A program made the translations under genes and the position numbers. Below the pieces are notes generated by a model. That model was not told the origin of the DNA. It ran no database searches and saw nothing but the letters and a program-made list of their open reading frames with translations. Shown piece after piece: positions 28,456 through 42,292 of a DNA stretch of 64,000 bases. The DNA is taken from the NCBI RefSeq assembly GCF_963853665.1, contig NZ_OY970459.1, positions 2,108,001 through 2,172,000 of the forward strand, in the 5' to 3' direction. Position 1 is the stretch's first letter, and each line of letters begins with the position of its first letter. The DNA is from Mycobacterium decipiens. Lineage in GTDB: Bacteria; Actinomycetota; Actinomycetes; Mycobacteriales; Mycobacteriaceae.

Positions 28456-30399
28456 GTGCCAGATCCCGCGACGTATCGCCCCGCGCCCGGGTCCATCCCG
28501 GTTGCGCCGGGCGTGTACCGATTCCGGGATGCGCATGGGCGAGTGATCTACGTTGGCAAGGCCAAGAGTTTGCGCAGCCGACTGACGTCGTACTTCGCCG
28601 ACGTCGCCAGCCTGCAACCGCGGACTCGGCAGATGGTGACCACCGCGGCCAAGGTCGAGTGGACGGTGGTCAACACCGAGGTCGAGGCGCTGCAGCTGGA
28701 ATACAACTGGATCAAGGAGTTCGATCCGCGCTTCAACGTCCGCTACCGCGACGACAAGTCCTACCCGGTGTTGGCGGTTACCCTGGGCGAGGAGTATCCC
28801 CGGCTGATGGTGTATCGCGGCCCGCGGCGCAAGGGGGTGCGGTATTTCGGGCCGTACTCCCACGCGTGGGCAATCCGGGAAACACTGGACCTGCTCACCC
28901 GCGTGTTTCCGGCGCGATCCTGCTCGGCGGGAGTGTTCAAGCGGCACAAACAGATCGACCGACCATGCCTGCTGGGCTACATCGACAAATGTTCGGCTCC
29001 ATGCGTGGGCCGGGTTAGCGCCGAGCAGCATCGCCGGATCGTGACGGACTTCTGCGACTTCCTGTCCGGCAAGACCGACCGGTTTGCCCGCGACCTGGAA
29101 CAGCAGATGAACGCCGCAGCCGAGCAACTCGACTTCGAACGAGCCGCACGGCTTCGCGACGACCTGTCCGCGCTGAAGCGCGCCATGGAAAAGCAGGCCG
29201 TGGTGCTCGGCGACGGTACCGACGCCGATGTGGTGGCGTTCGCCGACGACGAACTCGAGGCGGCGGTGCAAGTGTTCCATGTCCGGGGCGGCCGGGTGCG
29301 CGGCCAGCGCGGCTGGATCGTCGAAAAGCCCGGAGAGCCAGGGTATTCCGGTGCGGAGCAGCTTGTCGAGCAATTCCTCACGCAGTTCTACGGCGACCAG
29401 GCGGCGTTGGACAGCGCCGCCGACGAATCCACCAACCCGGTTCCCCGCGAGGTGCTGGTGCCCTGTTTGCCGTCCAACGCCGAGGAGTTGGCCAGCTGGC
29501 TGTCGGGTCTGCGCGGATCCCGGGTCGCGTTGCGGGTTCCGCGACGCGGCGACAAGCGAGCATTGGCCGAAACAGTGCACCGCAACGCGAAAGAAGCACT
29601 GCAGCAACACAAACTGAAGCGAGCCAGCGATTTCAACGCCAGATCAGTTGCACTGCAGAGCATTCAGGACTCTTTGGGCCTGGCGGATGCGCCACTGCGA
29701 ATCGAGTGTGTGGACGTCAGCCACGTACAGGGCACCGACGTGGTCGGGTCGCTGGTGGTGTTCGAGGACGGCCTGCCGCGCAAATCGGATTACCGCCACT
29801 TCGGGATCCGCGACGCCGCCGGGCAGGGGCGCTCCGACGACGTGGCCTCCATTGCCGAGGTGACTCGGCGCCGGTTCATGCGGCACCTGCACGACTTGAA
29901 CAATCCGAATCCGCACTCCCTGGACGGGAAATCGCGCAAGTTCGCCTACCCGCCCAATCTATACGTGGTCGACGGCGGCGCCCCACAAGTCAATGCCGCC
30001 AGCGCCGTGCTCGACGAGCTCGGTATCGCCGACATCGCGGTGATCGGTTTGGCCAAGCGGCTGGAAGAGGTCTGGGTGCCATCGGAGCCCGATCCGATCA
30101 TTATGCCGCGCAACAGCGAGGGACTCTATCTGCTACAGCGGGTGCGCGATGAGGCGCACCGGTTCGCCATCACCTACCATCGCAGCAAACGATCCAGGCG
30201 GATGACGGCCTCGGCGCTGGACTCGGTGCCGGGATTGGGAGAACATCGTCGCAAGGCCTTGGTCACCCATTTCGGATCGATAGCCCGCCTCAAGGAGGCC
30301 ACCGTCGACCAAATCACCGCCGTCCCGGGTATCGGCGTGGCCACGGCCACGGCCGTCCTCGAGGCACTGCGGCCTGACTCACCCGGAGCGCCGGGATGA
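28456..30399 (+). CDS. uvrC: Excinuclease ABC subunit C
   Basis: The 647-residue protein starts at GTG 28456. The N-terminal GIY-YIG nuclease ([23 protein letters not shown]) makes the 3' incision. The UVR domain near residues 205-240 ([14 protein letters not shown]) contacts UvrB. An RNase H-like second nuclease follows ([23 protein letters not shown], then [10 protein letters not shown]) for the 5' incision. C-terminal helix-hairpin-helix motifs ([30 protein letters not shown]) bind DNA. It acts in nucleotide excision repair. The stop overlaps the rapZ start (ATGA). Confidence 0.96.
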   Translation: MPDPATYRPAPGSIPVAPGVYRFRDAHGRVIYVGKAKSLRSRLTSYFADVASLQPRTRQMVTTAAKVEWTVVNTEVEALQLEYNWIKEFDPRFNVRYRDDKSYPVLAVTLGEEYPRLMVYRGPRRKGVRYFGPYSHAWAIRETLDLLTRVFPARSCSAGVFKRHKQIDRPCLLGYIDKCSAPCVGRVSAEQHRRIVTDFCDFLSGKTDRFARDLEQQMNAAAEQLDFERAARLRDDLSALKRAMEKQAVVLGDGTDADVVAFADDELEAAVQVFHVRGGRVRGQRGWIVEKPGEPGYSGAEQLVEQFLTQFYGDQAALDSAADESTNPVPREVLVPCLPSNAEELASWLSGLRGSRVALRVPRRGDKRALAETVHRNAKEALQQHKLKRASDFNARSVALQSIQDSLGLADAPLRIECVDVSHVQGTDVVGSLVVFEDGLPRKSDYRHFGIRDAAGQGRSDDVASIAEVTRRRFMRHLHDLNNPNPHSLDGKSRKFAYPPNLYVVDGGAPQVNAASAVLDELGIADIAVIGLAKRLEEVWVPSEPDPIIMPRNSEGLYLLQRVRDEAHRFAITYHRSKRSRRMTASALDSVPGLGEHRRKALVTHFGSIARLKEATVDQITAVPGIGVATATAVLEALRPDSPGAPG

Positions 30400-31301
30400 C
30401 GAACCATGTTGGGGACGTTGAGAATCGTTCGGAAGACGCCGGCATCGACGTCGTCTTGGTTACCGGGTTATCCGGGGCCGGGCGGGGCACGGCGGCCAAG
30501 GTGCTGGAGGACCTGGGCTGGTATGTGGCCGATAATCTGCCGCCCCAGCTGATTACCCGCATGGTGGAGTTCGGGCTGGCCGCCGGATCACGGATCACCC
30601 AGCTAGCGGTGGTAATGGATGTGCGGTCGCGTGGCTTCACCGGCGACCTCGATTCGGTGCGCAACGAACTGGCCACCCGCGACATCACCCCGCGTGTGGT
30701 GTTCATGGAGGCGTCCGACGACATGTTGGTGCGCCGCTACGAACAGAACCGCCGCAGTCATCCGCTGCAGGGGGAGCAGACCCTGGCCGAGGGCATCGCC
30801 GCGGAGCGCGCGATGTTGGCCCCGGTTCGCGCCACCGCCGATCTGATCATCGACACGTCGACCCTGTCGGTGCGGGGCTTGAGGGAAAGCATCGAGCGTG
30901 CCTTCGGCAACGATGCCGGGACGACCACCAGCGTCACCGTCGAGTCGTTCGGTTTCAAGTACGGCCTGCCCATGGACGCCGACATGGTCATGGACGTGCG
31001 GTTCCTGCCCAACCCGCACTGGGTGGACGAGTTGCGTCCCCTCACCGGCCAACATCCGGCGGTGCGGGACTATGTGCTGAGCCAGCCGGGCGCCGCTGAG
31101 TTCCTCGAGTCTTACCATCGGTTGCTGTCCCTGGTTGTCGACGGCTACCGCCGGGAGGGGAAGCGCTATATGACGATCGCCGTTGGCTGCACCGGGGGCA
31201 AGCATCGCAGCGTCGCGATCGCCGAGGCATTGATGGGACTGCTGCGCTGCGATCTGCAACTGTCGGTGCGGGTGCTGCACCGGGATCTGGGTCGCGAATG
31301 A
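30396..31301 (+). CDS. rapZ: RapZ-family nucleotide-binding protein (YvcJ)
   Basis: This 301-residue RapZ/YvcJ protein has the P-loop [12 protein letters not shown] near residue 26, where the usual Walker A Lys is Arg. I recall the same change in M. tuberculosis Rv1421, so it is not a local defect. The C-terminal domain contains [24 protein letters not shown] and [15 protein letters not shown], the conserved phosphate- or ligand-binding core. In E. coli RapZ senses glucosamine-6-P metabolism; the actinobacterial role is less clear. It sits in the conserved uvrC-rapZ-yvcK-whiA cluster with four-base overlaps on both sides. Confidence 0.92.
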   Translation: MTNHVGDVENRSEDAGIDVVLVTGLSGAGRGTAAKVLEDLGWYVADNLPPQLITRMVEFGLAAGSRITQLAVVMDVRSRGFTGDLDSVRNELATRDITPRVVFMEASDDMLVRRYEQNRRSHPLQGEQTLAEGIAAERAMLAPVRATADLIIDTSTLSVRGLRESIERAFGNDAGTTTSVTVESFGFKYGLPMDADMVMDVRFLPNPHWVDELRPLTGQHPAVRDYVLSQPGAAEFLESYHRLLSLVVDGYRREGKRYMTIAVGCTGGKHRSVAIAEALMGLLRCDLQLSVRVLHRDLGRE

Positions 31302-32362
31302 CCGATGGCATCGTCGCGCTGGGCGGCGGACACGGCTTGTACGCCACGCTGTCCGCGGCCCGCCGGCTGACTCCCTACGTCACCGCCGTGGTGACCGTCG
31401 CAGATGACGGTGGTTCCTCCGGCCGGTTGCGCAACGAGCTCGATGTGGTGCCGCCGGGCGACCTGCGAATGGCGTTGGCGGCGTTGGCATCCGACAGCCC
31501 GTATGGGCGACTGTGGGCCACCATTCTGCAGCACCGATTCGGTGGTAGTGGCGCGCTGGCCGGGCATCCGATCGGCAACCTGATGCTGGCCGGCCTGTCC
31601 GAGGTGCTAGCCGATCCGGTCGCCGCCCTCGACGAACTCGGGCGCATCCTCGGTGTCAAGGGCAGGGTGCTGCCGATGTGCCCGATCGCGTTGCAGATCG
31701 AGGCCGACGTGTCCGGTCTGGAGGCTGACCCGCGGATGTTCCGGTTGATCCGGGGGCAGGTCGCGATCGCGACCACACCCGGAAAGGTGCGGCGGGTGCG
31801 ATTGCTGCCCGCCGACCCGCCGGCGACCCGGCAGGCGGTCGACGCCATCATGGCCGCCGACCTGGTTGTTCTGGGGCCCGGATCGTGGTTCACCAGCGTG
31901 ATCCCCCATGTGCTGGTGCCGGGTCTGTTTTCGGCGCTGCGCGCAACCACGGCCCGCCGTGCGCTGGTGCTCAACCTGGTCGCCGAACCGGGGGAGACGG
32001 CCGGTTTCTCGGTGGAGCGTCATTTGCATGTGCTGGCCCAGCACGCGCCCGGGTTCACCGTGCACGACATCATCATCGACGCCGAGCGAGTGCCCAGCGA
32101 CCGGGAGCGGGAGCAACTGCGCCGCACGGCAACCCTGTTGCAGGCCGAGGTCCACTTCGCCGACGTGGTCCGACCTGGTACACCTTTACATGACCCGGGC
32201 AAGCTGGCGGCCGTCCTGGATGGGGTGCGGTTGCGCGGCAGGGGCCCGTCCGCATCTTCGGCGACGGGCACCGACGAGATACGGATCGACGGTGGACGTC
32301 AACAGACCGGCGTGCATGGACCGGGTGGCAACGGACCGAGGGGTGACGACGCGTGGCGATGA
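31298..32362 (+). CDS. yvcK: YvcK/GlmR-family protein (Rv1422, CuvA)
   Basis: The 354-residue protein has the CofD-like fold. It opens with [18 protein letters not shown], then has [18 protein letters not shown] and a GHPIGNL motif, with [15 protein letters not shown] further on. YvcK proteins bind UDP-GlcNAc and control carbon flux to the cell wall. The mycobacterial orthologue is reported to localise at the growing pole. It overlaps rapZ and the next gene on either side. The C-terminal tail of about 35 residues is low in conservation. Confidence 0.92.
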   Translation: MTDGIVALGGGHGLYATLSAARRLTPYVTAVVTVADDGGSSGRLRNELDVVPPGDLRMALAALASDSPYGRLWATILQHRFGGSGALAGHPIGNLMLAGLSEVLADPVAALDELGRILGVKGRVLPMCPIALQIEADVSGLEADPRMFRLIRGQVAIATTPGKVRRVRLLPADPPATRQAVDAIMAADLVVLGPGSWFTSVIPHVLVPGLFSALRATTARRALVLNLVAEPGETAGFSVERHLHVLAQHAPGFTVHDIIIDAERVPSDREREQLRRTATLLQAEVHFADVVRPGTPLHDPGKLAAVLDGVRLRGRGPSASSATGTDEIRIDGGRQQTGVHGPGGNGPRGDDAWR

Positions 32363-33336
32363 CGACCGAAGTCAAAGACGAGCTGAGCCGCCTGGTAGTG
32401 AAGTCCGTCAGCGCGCGGCGCGCCGAGGTCACGTCGTTGCTGAGATTCGCCGGCGGGCTGCACATCGTCGGCGGCCGCGTGGTGGTCGAAGCCGAGCTGG
32501 ACTTGGGTAGCATCGCGCGCCGGCTGCGCAAGGAGATCTTCGAGCTCTACGGCTACACCGCGGTGGTGCATGTATTGTCGGCCAGCGGAATTCGCAAGAC
32601 CACCCGCTACGTGCTGCGGGTCGCCAACGACGGCGAGGCGTTGGCCCGCCAAACCGGGCTGCTCGACATGCGTGGGCGTCCCGTGCGTGGCCTGCCGGCC
32701 CAGGTCGTCGGCGGCAGCATCGGTGACGCCGAAGCCGCGTGGCGGGGAGCATTTTTGGCGCATGGATCGTTGACCGAACCGGGCCGTTCCTCGGCATTGG
32801 AAGTCAGTTGCCCCGGCCCGGAAGCTGCGCTGGCGCTGGTGGGTGCGGCGCGCCGGCTTGGGGTCAGCGCGAAAGCCCGCGAGGTGCGCGGTGTCGATCG
32901 TGTGGTGGTGCGCGACGGTGAGGCGATCGGCGCGTTGCTGACCCGGATGGGGGCGCAGGACACCCGGCTGGTCTGGGAGGAGCGTCGGATGCGCCGTGAG
33001 GTGCGGGCGACGGCTAACCGGCTGGCCAACTTCGACGACGCCAATCTGCGCCGCTCGGCGCGGGCAGCGGTCGCGGCGGCCGCCCGGGTGGAGCGCGCGC
33101 TGGAGATACTCGGCGATACCGTGCCCGAGCACTTGGCCTCGGCCGGCAAGTTGCGCGTCGAGCACCGCCAGGCGTCGCTGGAGGAGCTGGGCCGCCTTGC
33201 CGAACCCCCGATGACGAAAGATGCTGTGGCCGGCCGTATTCGGCGATTGTTGTCGATGGCTGATCGCAAGGCCAAGGTGGAGGGGATCCCCGATACGGAA
33301 TCGGCGGTGACTCCTGATTTACTCGAGGACGCCTAG
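32359..33336 (+). CDS. whiA: Sporulation/cell-division regulator WhiA
   Basis: The protein has 325 residues from ATG 32359 ([14 protein letters not shown]); GTG 32353 is two codons earlier. The N-terminal domain resembles a LAGLIDADG homing endonuclease without catalytic function ([20 protein letters not shown]). The C-terminal helix-turn-helix ([26 protein letters not shown]) binds DNA. In Streptomyces WhiA works with WhiB to activate division genes. It overlaps yvcK by four bases. A GC-rich hairpin-capable stretch (CCCGG..CCGGG) follows the stop at 33338-33352 and may help termination. Confidence 0.95.
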   Translation: MTTEVKDELSRLVVKSVSARRAEVTSLLRFAGGLHIVGGRVVVEAELDLGSIARRLRKEIFELYGYTAVVHVLSASGIRKTTRYVLRVANDGEALARQTGLLDMRGRPVRGLPAQVVGGSIGDAEAAWRGAFLAHGSLTEPGRSSALEVSCPGPEAALALVGAARRLGVSAKAREVRGVDRVVVRDGEAIGALLTRMGAQDTRLVWEERRMRREVRATANRLANFDDANLRRSARAAVAAAARVERALEILGDTVPEHLASAGKLRVEHRQASLEELGRLAEPPMTKDAVAGRIRRLLSMADRKAKVEGIPDTESAVTPDLLEDA

Positions 33337-33387
33337 CCCGGCGAACCGGGACCCCGGGTCACCCACTGGCCTCCGTGGGCACGCTAA

Positions 33388-36055
<2,668 letters not shown>

Positions 36056-36059
<4 letters not shown>

Positions 36060-37681
36060 GAGCCACCGACCAGTGATTGCAGTTCGGCACGCAGGATCTT
36101 TCCGGTGCTGCCGCGGGGAAGCTCGTCGAGCACGGAAATTTCTCGAGGCACCTTGTAGTTGGCCAGGTTTCCCCGGACATGTTGCTTGAGAGTCTCGGAT
36201 GTGGCCGACCCGCCGGGCTCGAGAACTACGAAGGCCGCCAGCCGCTGGCCGTACTGCTCGTCGTCCACGCCGATCACCGCCGCCTCGGCCACGTCGGGGT
36301 GGGCTGCCAGCGTCTTCTCCACCTCGATCGGGTAGACGTTCTCGCCGCCGGAGACGATCATCTCGTCGTCGCGGCCCACCACGAACAGCCGTCCGGCCGG
36401 ATCGAGGTAGCCGACATCGCCCGACGACATAAACCCGGCGTGGAAGTCCTTGGTCGAGCCCTCGGTGTAGCCGTCGAACTGGGTGTTGTTGCGGACGTAG
36501 ATGCTGCCGACCTCGCCGCGGGGTACCTCGTTGAATTCCTGGTCCAGGATGCGGATTTCGGTTCCTTCGGCGGGCCGGCCGGCGGTGTCGGGCGCGGCAC
36601 GCAGGTCGGCCGGTGTTGCGGTGGCGATCATGCCGGCCTCGGTGGCGTTGTAGTTGTTGTAGATCACGTCGCCGAATTGGTCCATGAATGCGATGACCAC
36701 ATCGGGTCGCATCCGTGAACCGGATGCGGCGGCGAACCGTAGTGACCGGCCGCTGTAGCGGCTACGAACGTCGGTCGGCAGATCCATAATGCGGTCGAAC
36801 ATCACCGGGACTACCGCCAAACCCGTCGCCCGGTAGCGGTCGACCAGGTCCAGCGTGGCCTCTGGGTCGAACTTGCGGCGCGTGACGATGGTGCAGGCCA
36901 GCGACGCGGCCAGCACCAATTGCGAAAAGCCCCAGGCGTGGAACATCGGCGCCACTATCACTATCGGCTCCTCGGCCCGCCAGGGCGTACGATCCAGGAT
37001 CGCCTTGAGCGCGCCAACGCCACCGCCAGAATGCTTGGCACCCTTGGGTGTTCCGGTGGTGCCCGAAGTCAGCAGGATCATCTTTCCGGTGCGGCCGGCG
37101 CGTGCGGGCCGCTGCCCGGTGTGGGCAGCGATGAGTTTCGCAACGGTCAGGTCGTGCCGCTCGCTGGTCCACGCGACGATGCGGGTGGCGTCCGGCTTGG
37201 CTGATAGCGCCCGATCGACCGTCGCGGTGAACTCCTCGTCGTAGATGACGGTGTCGACGTCTTCCCGGGTCACCACGTCGGCCAGCGCCGGACCGGCGAA
37301 CGAGGTGTTGAGCAACAATATGTCGGCGCCAATCCTGTTGGCCGCCACCAGTGACTCCACGAAACCGCGATGGTTGCGGCACATGATCCCGATTACCTTC
37401 GGCCTACCAGCGCCCTGGGCCTGCAGCGCGGCGGCCAACGCATCACAGCGCTCGTCGAGCTGCTTCCAGGTCAGGGTGCCGAGTTCGTCAACGAGACCCG
37501 CGCGGTCCGGGCAGCGCTGCGCCGCACTGGCGAAACCTGAGGTGATGCTCATGCCTTCACGGCGCATCGCCGCGGCGATCCGCACGTAGCGGTCCGGCCG
37601 CATCGGTGCGATCAACCCGGCGCGCCTCATGGTGGCGATCAAACCGAGGGTTTGGCCGATACGGGACGCCTGGGATGCCAT
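36056..37681 (-). CDS. fadD12: Fatty-acyl-CoA synthetase FadD12
   Basis: The 541-residue member of the ANL superfamily has the P-loop LLTSGTTGTPKGAKHSGG near residues 200-215, NYNATEAGM as the A5 motif and SGDVGYLDPAGRLFVVGRDDEMIVSGGENVYP as the hinge, written here in its known order. The C-terminal catalytic lysine lies in PRGSTGKILR. It activates fatty acids with ATP and CoA; in mycobacteria FadDs feed beta-oxidation or lipid synthesis. It is preceded by the acyltransferase by three bases and followed by lipO with a four-base overlap. Confidence 0.93.
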
Positions 37682-37684
37682 AGC

Positions 37685-38500
37685 TCAGCCCAGTATCGGA
37701 AAGCGGCGCTTGGCCGCGAGCTTGTCGAGGGCCTGCTGCATCACCGACCGCACGTGCTCATCGACCTCATCGACATCTGGGTTCTCGCCGAATCGCTCGG
37801 TGACGTCGATCGGCGCTAGCACCTGCATGACGATCTTGGCGGGCAGCGGCAGGTTGGGCGGGATCGCGGCGCTGAACCCGAACGGAAAGCCGAACGAGAT
37901 CGGCAGAATTTCGCTACGCAGCAGGCGCTTCAGCTGCAGCCGTCGCGCGAGCCACATGCCGCGGGTCAGATAGAGCTGGCTTTCCTGGCCGCCGATGGAC
38001 ACCGCCGGCACGATGGGCACGCCGGCCTCGATGGCCGTGCTGACGTATCCCTTGCGGCCGTTGAAGTCGATCACGTTCTCCGAGAACGTGGGCCGGTAGG
38101 CGTCGTAGTCGCCGCCGGGAAAGACGACCACCACACCGCCGGACCGCAACGCCTGGGCGGCGTTGTCCCGGGTGGCCCGGATGTACCCGGTGCGCCTGAA
38201 GAAATCCCCGGTCAGGCCCGTGAACAGGATGTCGTGGCTCAGCGTGTAGACAGGTCGGTCGTAGCCGAACTCTTGGTAGAAGTCGGCACTGAAGACCGGT
38301 ACGTCCATCGGGAACATGCCGCCGGAATGGTTGGCGACGACCAGCGCTCCGCCGGGCGGGAAGGAATCCAGACCGCGCACCTGTGACCGGTGGTACGCCT
38401 TCAGGACCGGGCGCAGCACGCCCATCAGGCGCTGGGTCAGGGCGGGGTCGAATTTGCCGATGTCGGCATCCCCAAGATCAGGGCGATCGGTGTTGCTCAC
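37685..38500 (-). CDS. Acyltransferase of the PlsC-like type (Rv1428c-like)
   Basis: The protein has 271 residues from GTG 38500 (VSNTDRPDLG). The PlsC/LPLAT core has LVVANHSGGMFPMD in place of the canonical HX4D box, and then VVVFPGGDYDAYRP and GVPIVPAVSIGG as substrate-binding motifs. It probably acylates a lysophospholipid or glycerol-phosphate-like acceptor at the membrane. An open frame continues upstream for 1.6 kb but antisense to the PucR gene, so it was rejected as coding. It starts the minus-strand operon with fadD12 and lipO. Confidence 0.88.
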   Translation of the reverse strand: MSNTDRPDLGDADIGKFDPALTQRLMGVLRPVLKAYHRSQVRGLDSFPPGGALVVANHSGGMFPMDVPVFSADFYQEFGYDRPVYTLSHDILFTGLTGDFFRRTGYIRATRDNAAQALRSGGVVVVFPGGDYDAYRPTFSENVIDFNGRKGYVSTAIEAGVPIVPAVSIGGQESQLYLTRGMWLARRLQLKRLLRSEILPISFGFPFGFSAAIPPNLPLPAKIVMQVLAPIDVTERFGENPDVDEVDEHVRSVMQQALDKLAAKRRFPILG

Positions 38501-38677
38501 TGTGCTCCCTTGAGACTCGCACGAGGCTCCCACGAGGCTCCGGTGCCGTCGAGTCCCTTGATCGTAGCGACCGCCGGTGGGGTCGCCATGACGGCGTCGC
38601 CGGCGAAAAGTCTCCCGTTGTCGCTTCGAGGCGGGCACAGTGATCAATGGTGCTGGCGGATCAGAAGGGACGCATAG

Positions 38678-39934
38678 GTGGCCGAGTTCGGTGGCGCACC
38701 CATTTCGGTGATCGCCCGACAAATGGACATGATTCGCGACGAGTTCATCGCCGACCTGTTCGACATGATGAAGACCGAGATTCAGGGGCTGAACTACGAC
38801 AGCCGGATGATGAACTTGTGGCGCGCGAGCCTCACCGAGAGTGTTGTGGCGGCCATTCACTACCTGGATCGGGATGCGGCGATCTCCCTGGTAGAGGCTC
38901 CGGCGGCCGCGCTGGCCTACACGCGTGCGGCCGCGCAACGCGATGTTCCGTTGGCGCCGCTGGTCCGGGCGCATCGGCTGGGGCATGCGCGTTTCGTGGA
39001 GGTGGCGATGCAGTATGTGTCGTTCTTGGAGCCCGCTGAGCAAGTGCCGACCATCGTCGAACTCGTAAATCGCTCGGCCCGATTGATCGACCTGCTCGCC
39101 GATCAATTGGTTGTCGCCTATGAGCTGGAGCACGATCGCTGGGTGAGCCGCCGCGGCGGCCTGCAGCATCGCTGGGTCAGCGAGGTCCTTGCGGCTACCC
39201 CGGTTGACGTTCGACGCGCCGAAAAGACGTTGGGCTACCCGTTGGACGGCGCGCATATCGCCGCGGTGGTGTGGCTGGATACGGAGGTACCCACCGGTGA
39301 GGTGGTGGAGCTGTTCGATCAGGTACGAAGCTTGTTGGCCACCGAACTCGGTGCCGCGGCGAGTTCGTTGCTGGTGCCGACCGATGAGCGGGAGGCTCGG
39401 CTGTGGTTCTCGCCGGCCTCCGCACGGTCCCTCGATCGATCTCGGGTTCGCACGGCGTTCGAGTCCGCGGGAATTCGGGCGCGATTGGCCTGCGGTCGGG
39501 TTGCGGACGGGCTGCGCGGCTTTCGCGCATCGTTGAGGCAGGCTGAACGGGTGAAGGCACTGGTCGTTGCCGGCGAAGGCCGCCTCGGCGCCCGGGTCGT
39601 GTTCTATGACGAGGTGGCGCCGGTCGCGTTGATGGCCGACGATGTGGATGAGTTGGGGCGCTTTGTCGCCGATGCGCTGGGCGATCTCAGTGTTGACGAC
39701 GAGCGCAATGATTGGCTGCGAGAGACGTTGCGGCAGTTCTTGGTACGCAACCGCAGCTATGTTGCGACCGCCGAGGCGATGGTTCTGCACCGCAACACCA
39801 TTGCGTATCGGGTGGCCCAGGCGATGGACCTGTGCGGGCAGAGTTTCGACGATCCCGAAGCCGTATTGAGGGTGCAGATCGCGCTGGAGATCTGCCGGTG
39901 GATGGCTCCGGCGGTGCTGCGTCCGGCCAACTAG
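38678..39934 (+). CDS. PucR/CdaR-type transcriptional regulator (Rv1429-like)
   Basis: The 418-residue protein starts at GTG 38678. The N-terminal half (about 1-160) is helical. A central GGDEF-like region (HIAAVVWLDTEVPTGEV) of the PucR architecture follows. The C-terminal HTH_30 domain (YVATAEAMVLHRNTIAYRVAQAMDLCG) binds DNA. It is divergent from the acyltransferase-fadD12-lipO operon, with a 177-bp intergenic region, and is a reasonable candidate regulator of it. This is inference from position. Confidence 0.9.
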   Translation: MAEFGGAPISVIARQMDMIRDEFIADLFDMMKTEIQGLNYDSRMMNLWRASLTESVVAAIHYLDRDAAISLVEAPAAALAYTRAAAQRDVPLAPLVRAHRLGHARFVEVAMQYVSFLEPAEQVPTIVELVNRSARLIDLLADQLVVAYELEHDRWVSRRGGLQHRWVSEVLAATPVDVRRAEKTLGYPLDGAHIAAVVWLDTEVPTGEVVELFDQVRSLLATELGAAASSLLVPTDEREARLWFSPASARSLDRSRVRTAFESAGIRARLACGRVADGLRGFRASLRQAERVKALVVAGEGRLGARVVFYDEVAPVALMADDVDELGRFVADALGDLSVDDERNDWLRETLRQFLVRNRSYVATAEAMVLHRNTIAYRVAQAMDLCGQSFDDPEAVLRVQIALEICRWMAPAVLRPAN

Positions 39935-40546
39935 CGGCCCGTTCATGCTGCGCGCACAAGGGTGATCGTGAGCTTCGGCCTGGGCGCACATGGTGTCCCG
40001 GGGATTTGGTGCGCTAGCGTTTGCCCACGTCAAACACCGAAAAACTCCAGTAGAGAGAGATGGACATGAACGGGCGCGCCGCCACCACCGGTCGGGTAGC
40101 CAGGGCGGCAACGGCCGATCGCCACCAGGCCGAGTATTTTCTGCACCTGCTCACCCAGATTTACCGACAGATCGATCTCCAAGAGCAGGAGCGACAGGTT
40201 CTTGACGGGCTGATCGATCAACTGCACCGACGATTTCCGCTTCGTGCCCTGGGTGCGGTTTCCCCGATCTCTCGGAGGGCGCTGGTAGCGGTCAAGTAGG
40301 ACCGCAAAGATGCCCCTGGGACAGCACCGAGCAAGCATCCGTGCGTGATGAGGGGTCGCGCGGACGGCTTGCCTCGGCTGGATTCCAGGCCGATGACACT
40401 GCGCCCTACCGAGTACACATGAGTCAACCCTTGCCGCAGCGGGTTTCAGTCCCGACACCGGCCCACCCACGGGCCGGCTACCGGGCACGGCATGATATCG
40501 ATACATTGGATTGGCCAGCTGGTTTCGTACCGAGAATGAGGCCGCC
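39935..40546. other. 612-bp interval, mostly non-coding
   Basis: I see no tRNA or repeat. A small plausible gene lies at 40060-40299. A palindromic TATCGATA occurs near 40494-40502, just before the membrane protein gene. In M. tuberculosis I recall a PE gene (PE16) here; no PE sequence is recognisable. Confidence 0.5.
40060..40299 (+). CDS. Small hypothetical protein
   Basis: The 79-residue frame starts at ATG 40060, preceded by GTAGAGAGAG. The sequence is basic in its first 25 residues, followed by a helical QYFLHLLTQ-like stretch (AEYFLHLLTQIYRQIDLQEQERQVLDGL), and is not recognised as a known family. It shows no signal peptide or membrane segment. The reading frame and ribosome-binding-like purines are the only support. 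It could be a small regulator or a spurious frame. Confidence 0.35.
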   Translation: MDMNGRAATTGRVARAATADRHQAEYFLHLLTQIYRQIDLQEQERQVLDGLIDQLHRRFPLRALGAVSPISRRALVAVK

Positions 40547-42292
40547 ATGGGATTCATGTCACCGGAGCTCCCGGACGTAGATCACGACACTTGGCCCGGC
40601 TTGCCCCGGGCGACGCGACTGCAGGTTGTGACCCGGCACTGGGTGGAACACGGCTTCGGAACACCGTATGCGGTGTATCTGCTTTACCTGTTCAAGATCG
40701 CGGTATACGTCGCCGCCCCCGCCGTGATCATCTCGCTGACCCCCGGGCTGGGCGGGCTGGGTCGCATCGCCGACTGGTGGACGCAGCCGATCGTGTACCA
40801 GAAGGTCATCGTCTTCACGCTGTTGTTCGAGGTGCTGGGCCTTGGTTGCGGATCCGGCCCGCTCACCGGACGGTTCTGGCCACCCATCGGTGGGTTCCTT
40901 TATTGGTTGCGCCCCAACACGATTCGTCTGCCTGCCTGGCCGGACAAGGTTCCGTTCACCCGCGGCGACACCCGCAGCGTTGTCGACGTCGCTCTCTACG
41001 CTGTCGCGCTAATCGGTGGGGTGTGGGCGCTGTTGTCACCGGGCCATGGCGGGTCGGTGACCGCCGGTGATGTCGGTCTGATCAACCCGATGCTAGTAGT
41101 GCCGACGATCGTCGCGCTGGGGTTGTTGGGGCTGCGCGACAAAACCGTCTTCCTGGCCGCCCGCGGCGAACACTATTGGCTGAAACTGTTCGTGTTCTTC
41201 TTCCCCTTCGTCGATCAGATCGCGGCCTTCAAGATCATCATGCTCGCCTTGTGGTGGGGGGCGGCGACCTCCAAGCTGAACCATCATTTCCCGTACGTCG
41301 TGTCGGTGATGACCAGCAACAACGCGCTGCTGCGCAGCAGGCTGTTCAACCCGATCAAGCACCTGCTCTACCTGGACCCGGTGAACGACCTGCGGCCCTC
41401 CTGGTTACCCAAGCTCATGGCGCATGTCGGCGGCACCACGGCGGAGTTCCTGGTCCCGACGATCCTGGTGTTCGTCGCCGGCGACCAACCCTGGCGATGG
41501 TTCCTCATCGGGTTCATGGTGATCTTCCACCTCAACATCCTGTCCAACCTTCCGATGGGCGTCCCGTTGGAATGGAACGTGTTCTTCATCTTTTCGCTGT
41601 TCTACCTATTCGGTCACTACGGCGCGATCCAGGTCACCGACCTTCGGTCACCGCTGCTGTTGGCCATCGTGCTTGTCGCGGTTGCCGTTGCGATCGCGGG
41701 AAACCTTGTGCCCGAAAAGATTTCGTTCCTGCCGGCCATGCGCTACTACGCCGGCAATTGGGCCACCAGCGTGTGGTGTTTCGGTACGGGCGCCGAGGAG
41801 AAACTGGAAGCCAACGTCGTCAAAAGCTCTGCGCTGGTGGTCAATCAGCTGGCCAAGCTCTACGACGCGCCGACTGCCGAAATCATGGCCGACAAGACCG
41901 CCGCGTTCCGGGCGATGCACACCCACGGCAGGGCGCTCAATGGGTTGCTGCCCCGCGCGCTCGACGACGAGGCCAACTACCGGGTTCGTGAGGGCGAGAT
42001 CGTTGCCGGGCCCCTGATCGGGTGGAACTTCGGCGAAGGCCACCTGCATAACGAACAGCTGGTGGCGGCGGTGCAGCGGCGCTGCAATTTCGAAGAAGGC
42101 GAGGTCCGCGTCATCATCCTGGAAGGTCAGCCGATCCAGGTTCAAAAGCAGTGGTACCGCATCGTCGACGCCAAGTCCGGATTGATCGAGGCGGGTTACG
42201 TCACCGTCGAGGACATGCTGAGCCGCCAGCCGTGGCCCGAGCCCGGCGATGAGTTCCCGGTCCATGTCACGACGCAACGCTCCACACGATGA
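40547..42292 (+). CDS. Polytopic membrane protein (Rv1431-like, DUF3556 family)
   Basis: The protein has 581 residues from ATG 40547 (MGFMSPELPDVDHD). About ten hydrophobic segments lie in the first 420 residues, including YLLYLFKIAVYVAAPAVII and KLFVFFFPFVDQIAAF. A soluble C-terminal portion from about residue 430 contains LVGW-like repeats and RCNFEEGEVRVIILEGQ. It resembles the conserved DUF3556 family of actinobacterial membrane proteins of unknown function. The stop overlaps the next gene by four bases (ATGA). Co-transcription with an FAD dehydrogenase suggests a joint role in lipid or isoprenoid chemistry, but this is not established. Confidence 0.85.
   Translation: MGFMSPELPDVDHDTWPGLPRATRLQVVTRHWVEHGFGTPYAVYLLYLFKIAVYVAAPAVIISLTPGLGGLGRIADWWTQPIVYQKVIVFTLLFEVLGLGCGSGPLTGRFWPPIGGFLYWLRPNTIRLPAWPDKVPFTRGDTRSVVDVALYAVALIGGVWALLSPGHGGSVTAGDVGLINPMLVVPTIVALGLLGLRDKTVFLAARGEHYWLKLFVFFFPFVDQIAAFKIIMLALWWGAATSKLNHHFPYVVSVMTSNNALLRSRLFNPIKHLLYLDPVNDLRPSWLPKLMAHVGGTTAEFLVPTILVFVAGDQPWRWFLIGFMVIFHLNILSNLPMGVPLEWNVFFIFSLFYLFGHYGAIQVTDLRSPLLLAIVLVAVAVAIAGNLVPEKISFLPAMRYYAGNWATSVWCFGTGAEEKLEANVVKSSALVVNQLAKLYDAPTAEIMADKTAAFRAMHTHGRALNGLLPRALDDEANYRVREGEIVAGPLIGWNFGEGHLHNEQLVAAVQRRCNFEEGEVRVIILEGQPIQVQKQWYRIVDAKSGLIEAGYVTVEDMLSRQPWPEPGDEFPVHVTTQRSTR

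Noticed and set aside
38501..40111. N-terminal extension giving an 808-residue acyltransferase
   Set aside because: The extension is antisense to the PucR regulator; a GTG at 38500 matches the family length.
40341..40580. 79-codon frame overlapping the start of the membrane protein
   Set aside because: Overlaps the conserved start of the Rv1431-like gene out of frame; no purine-rich leader.
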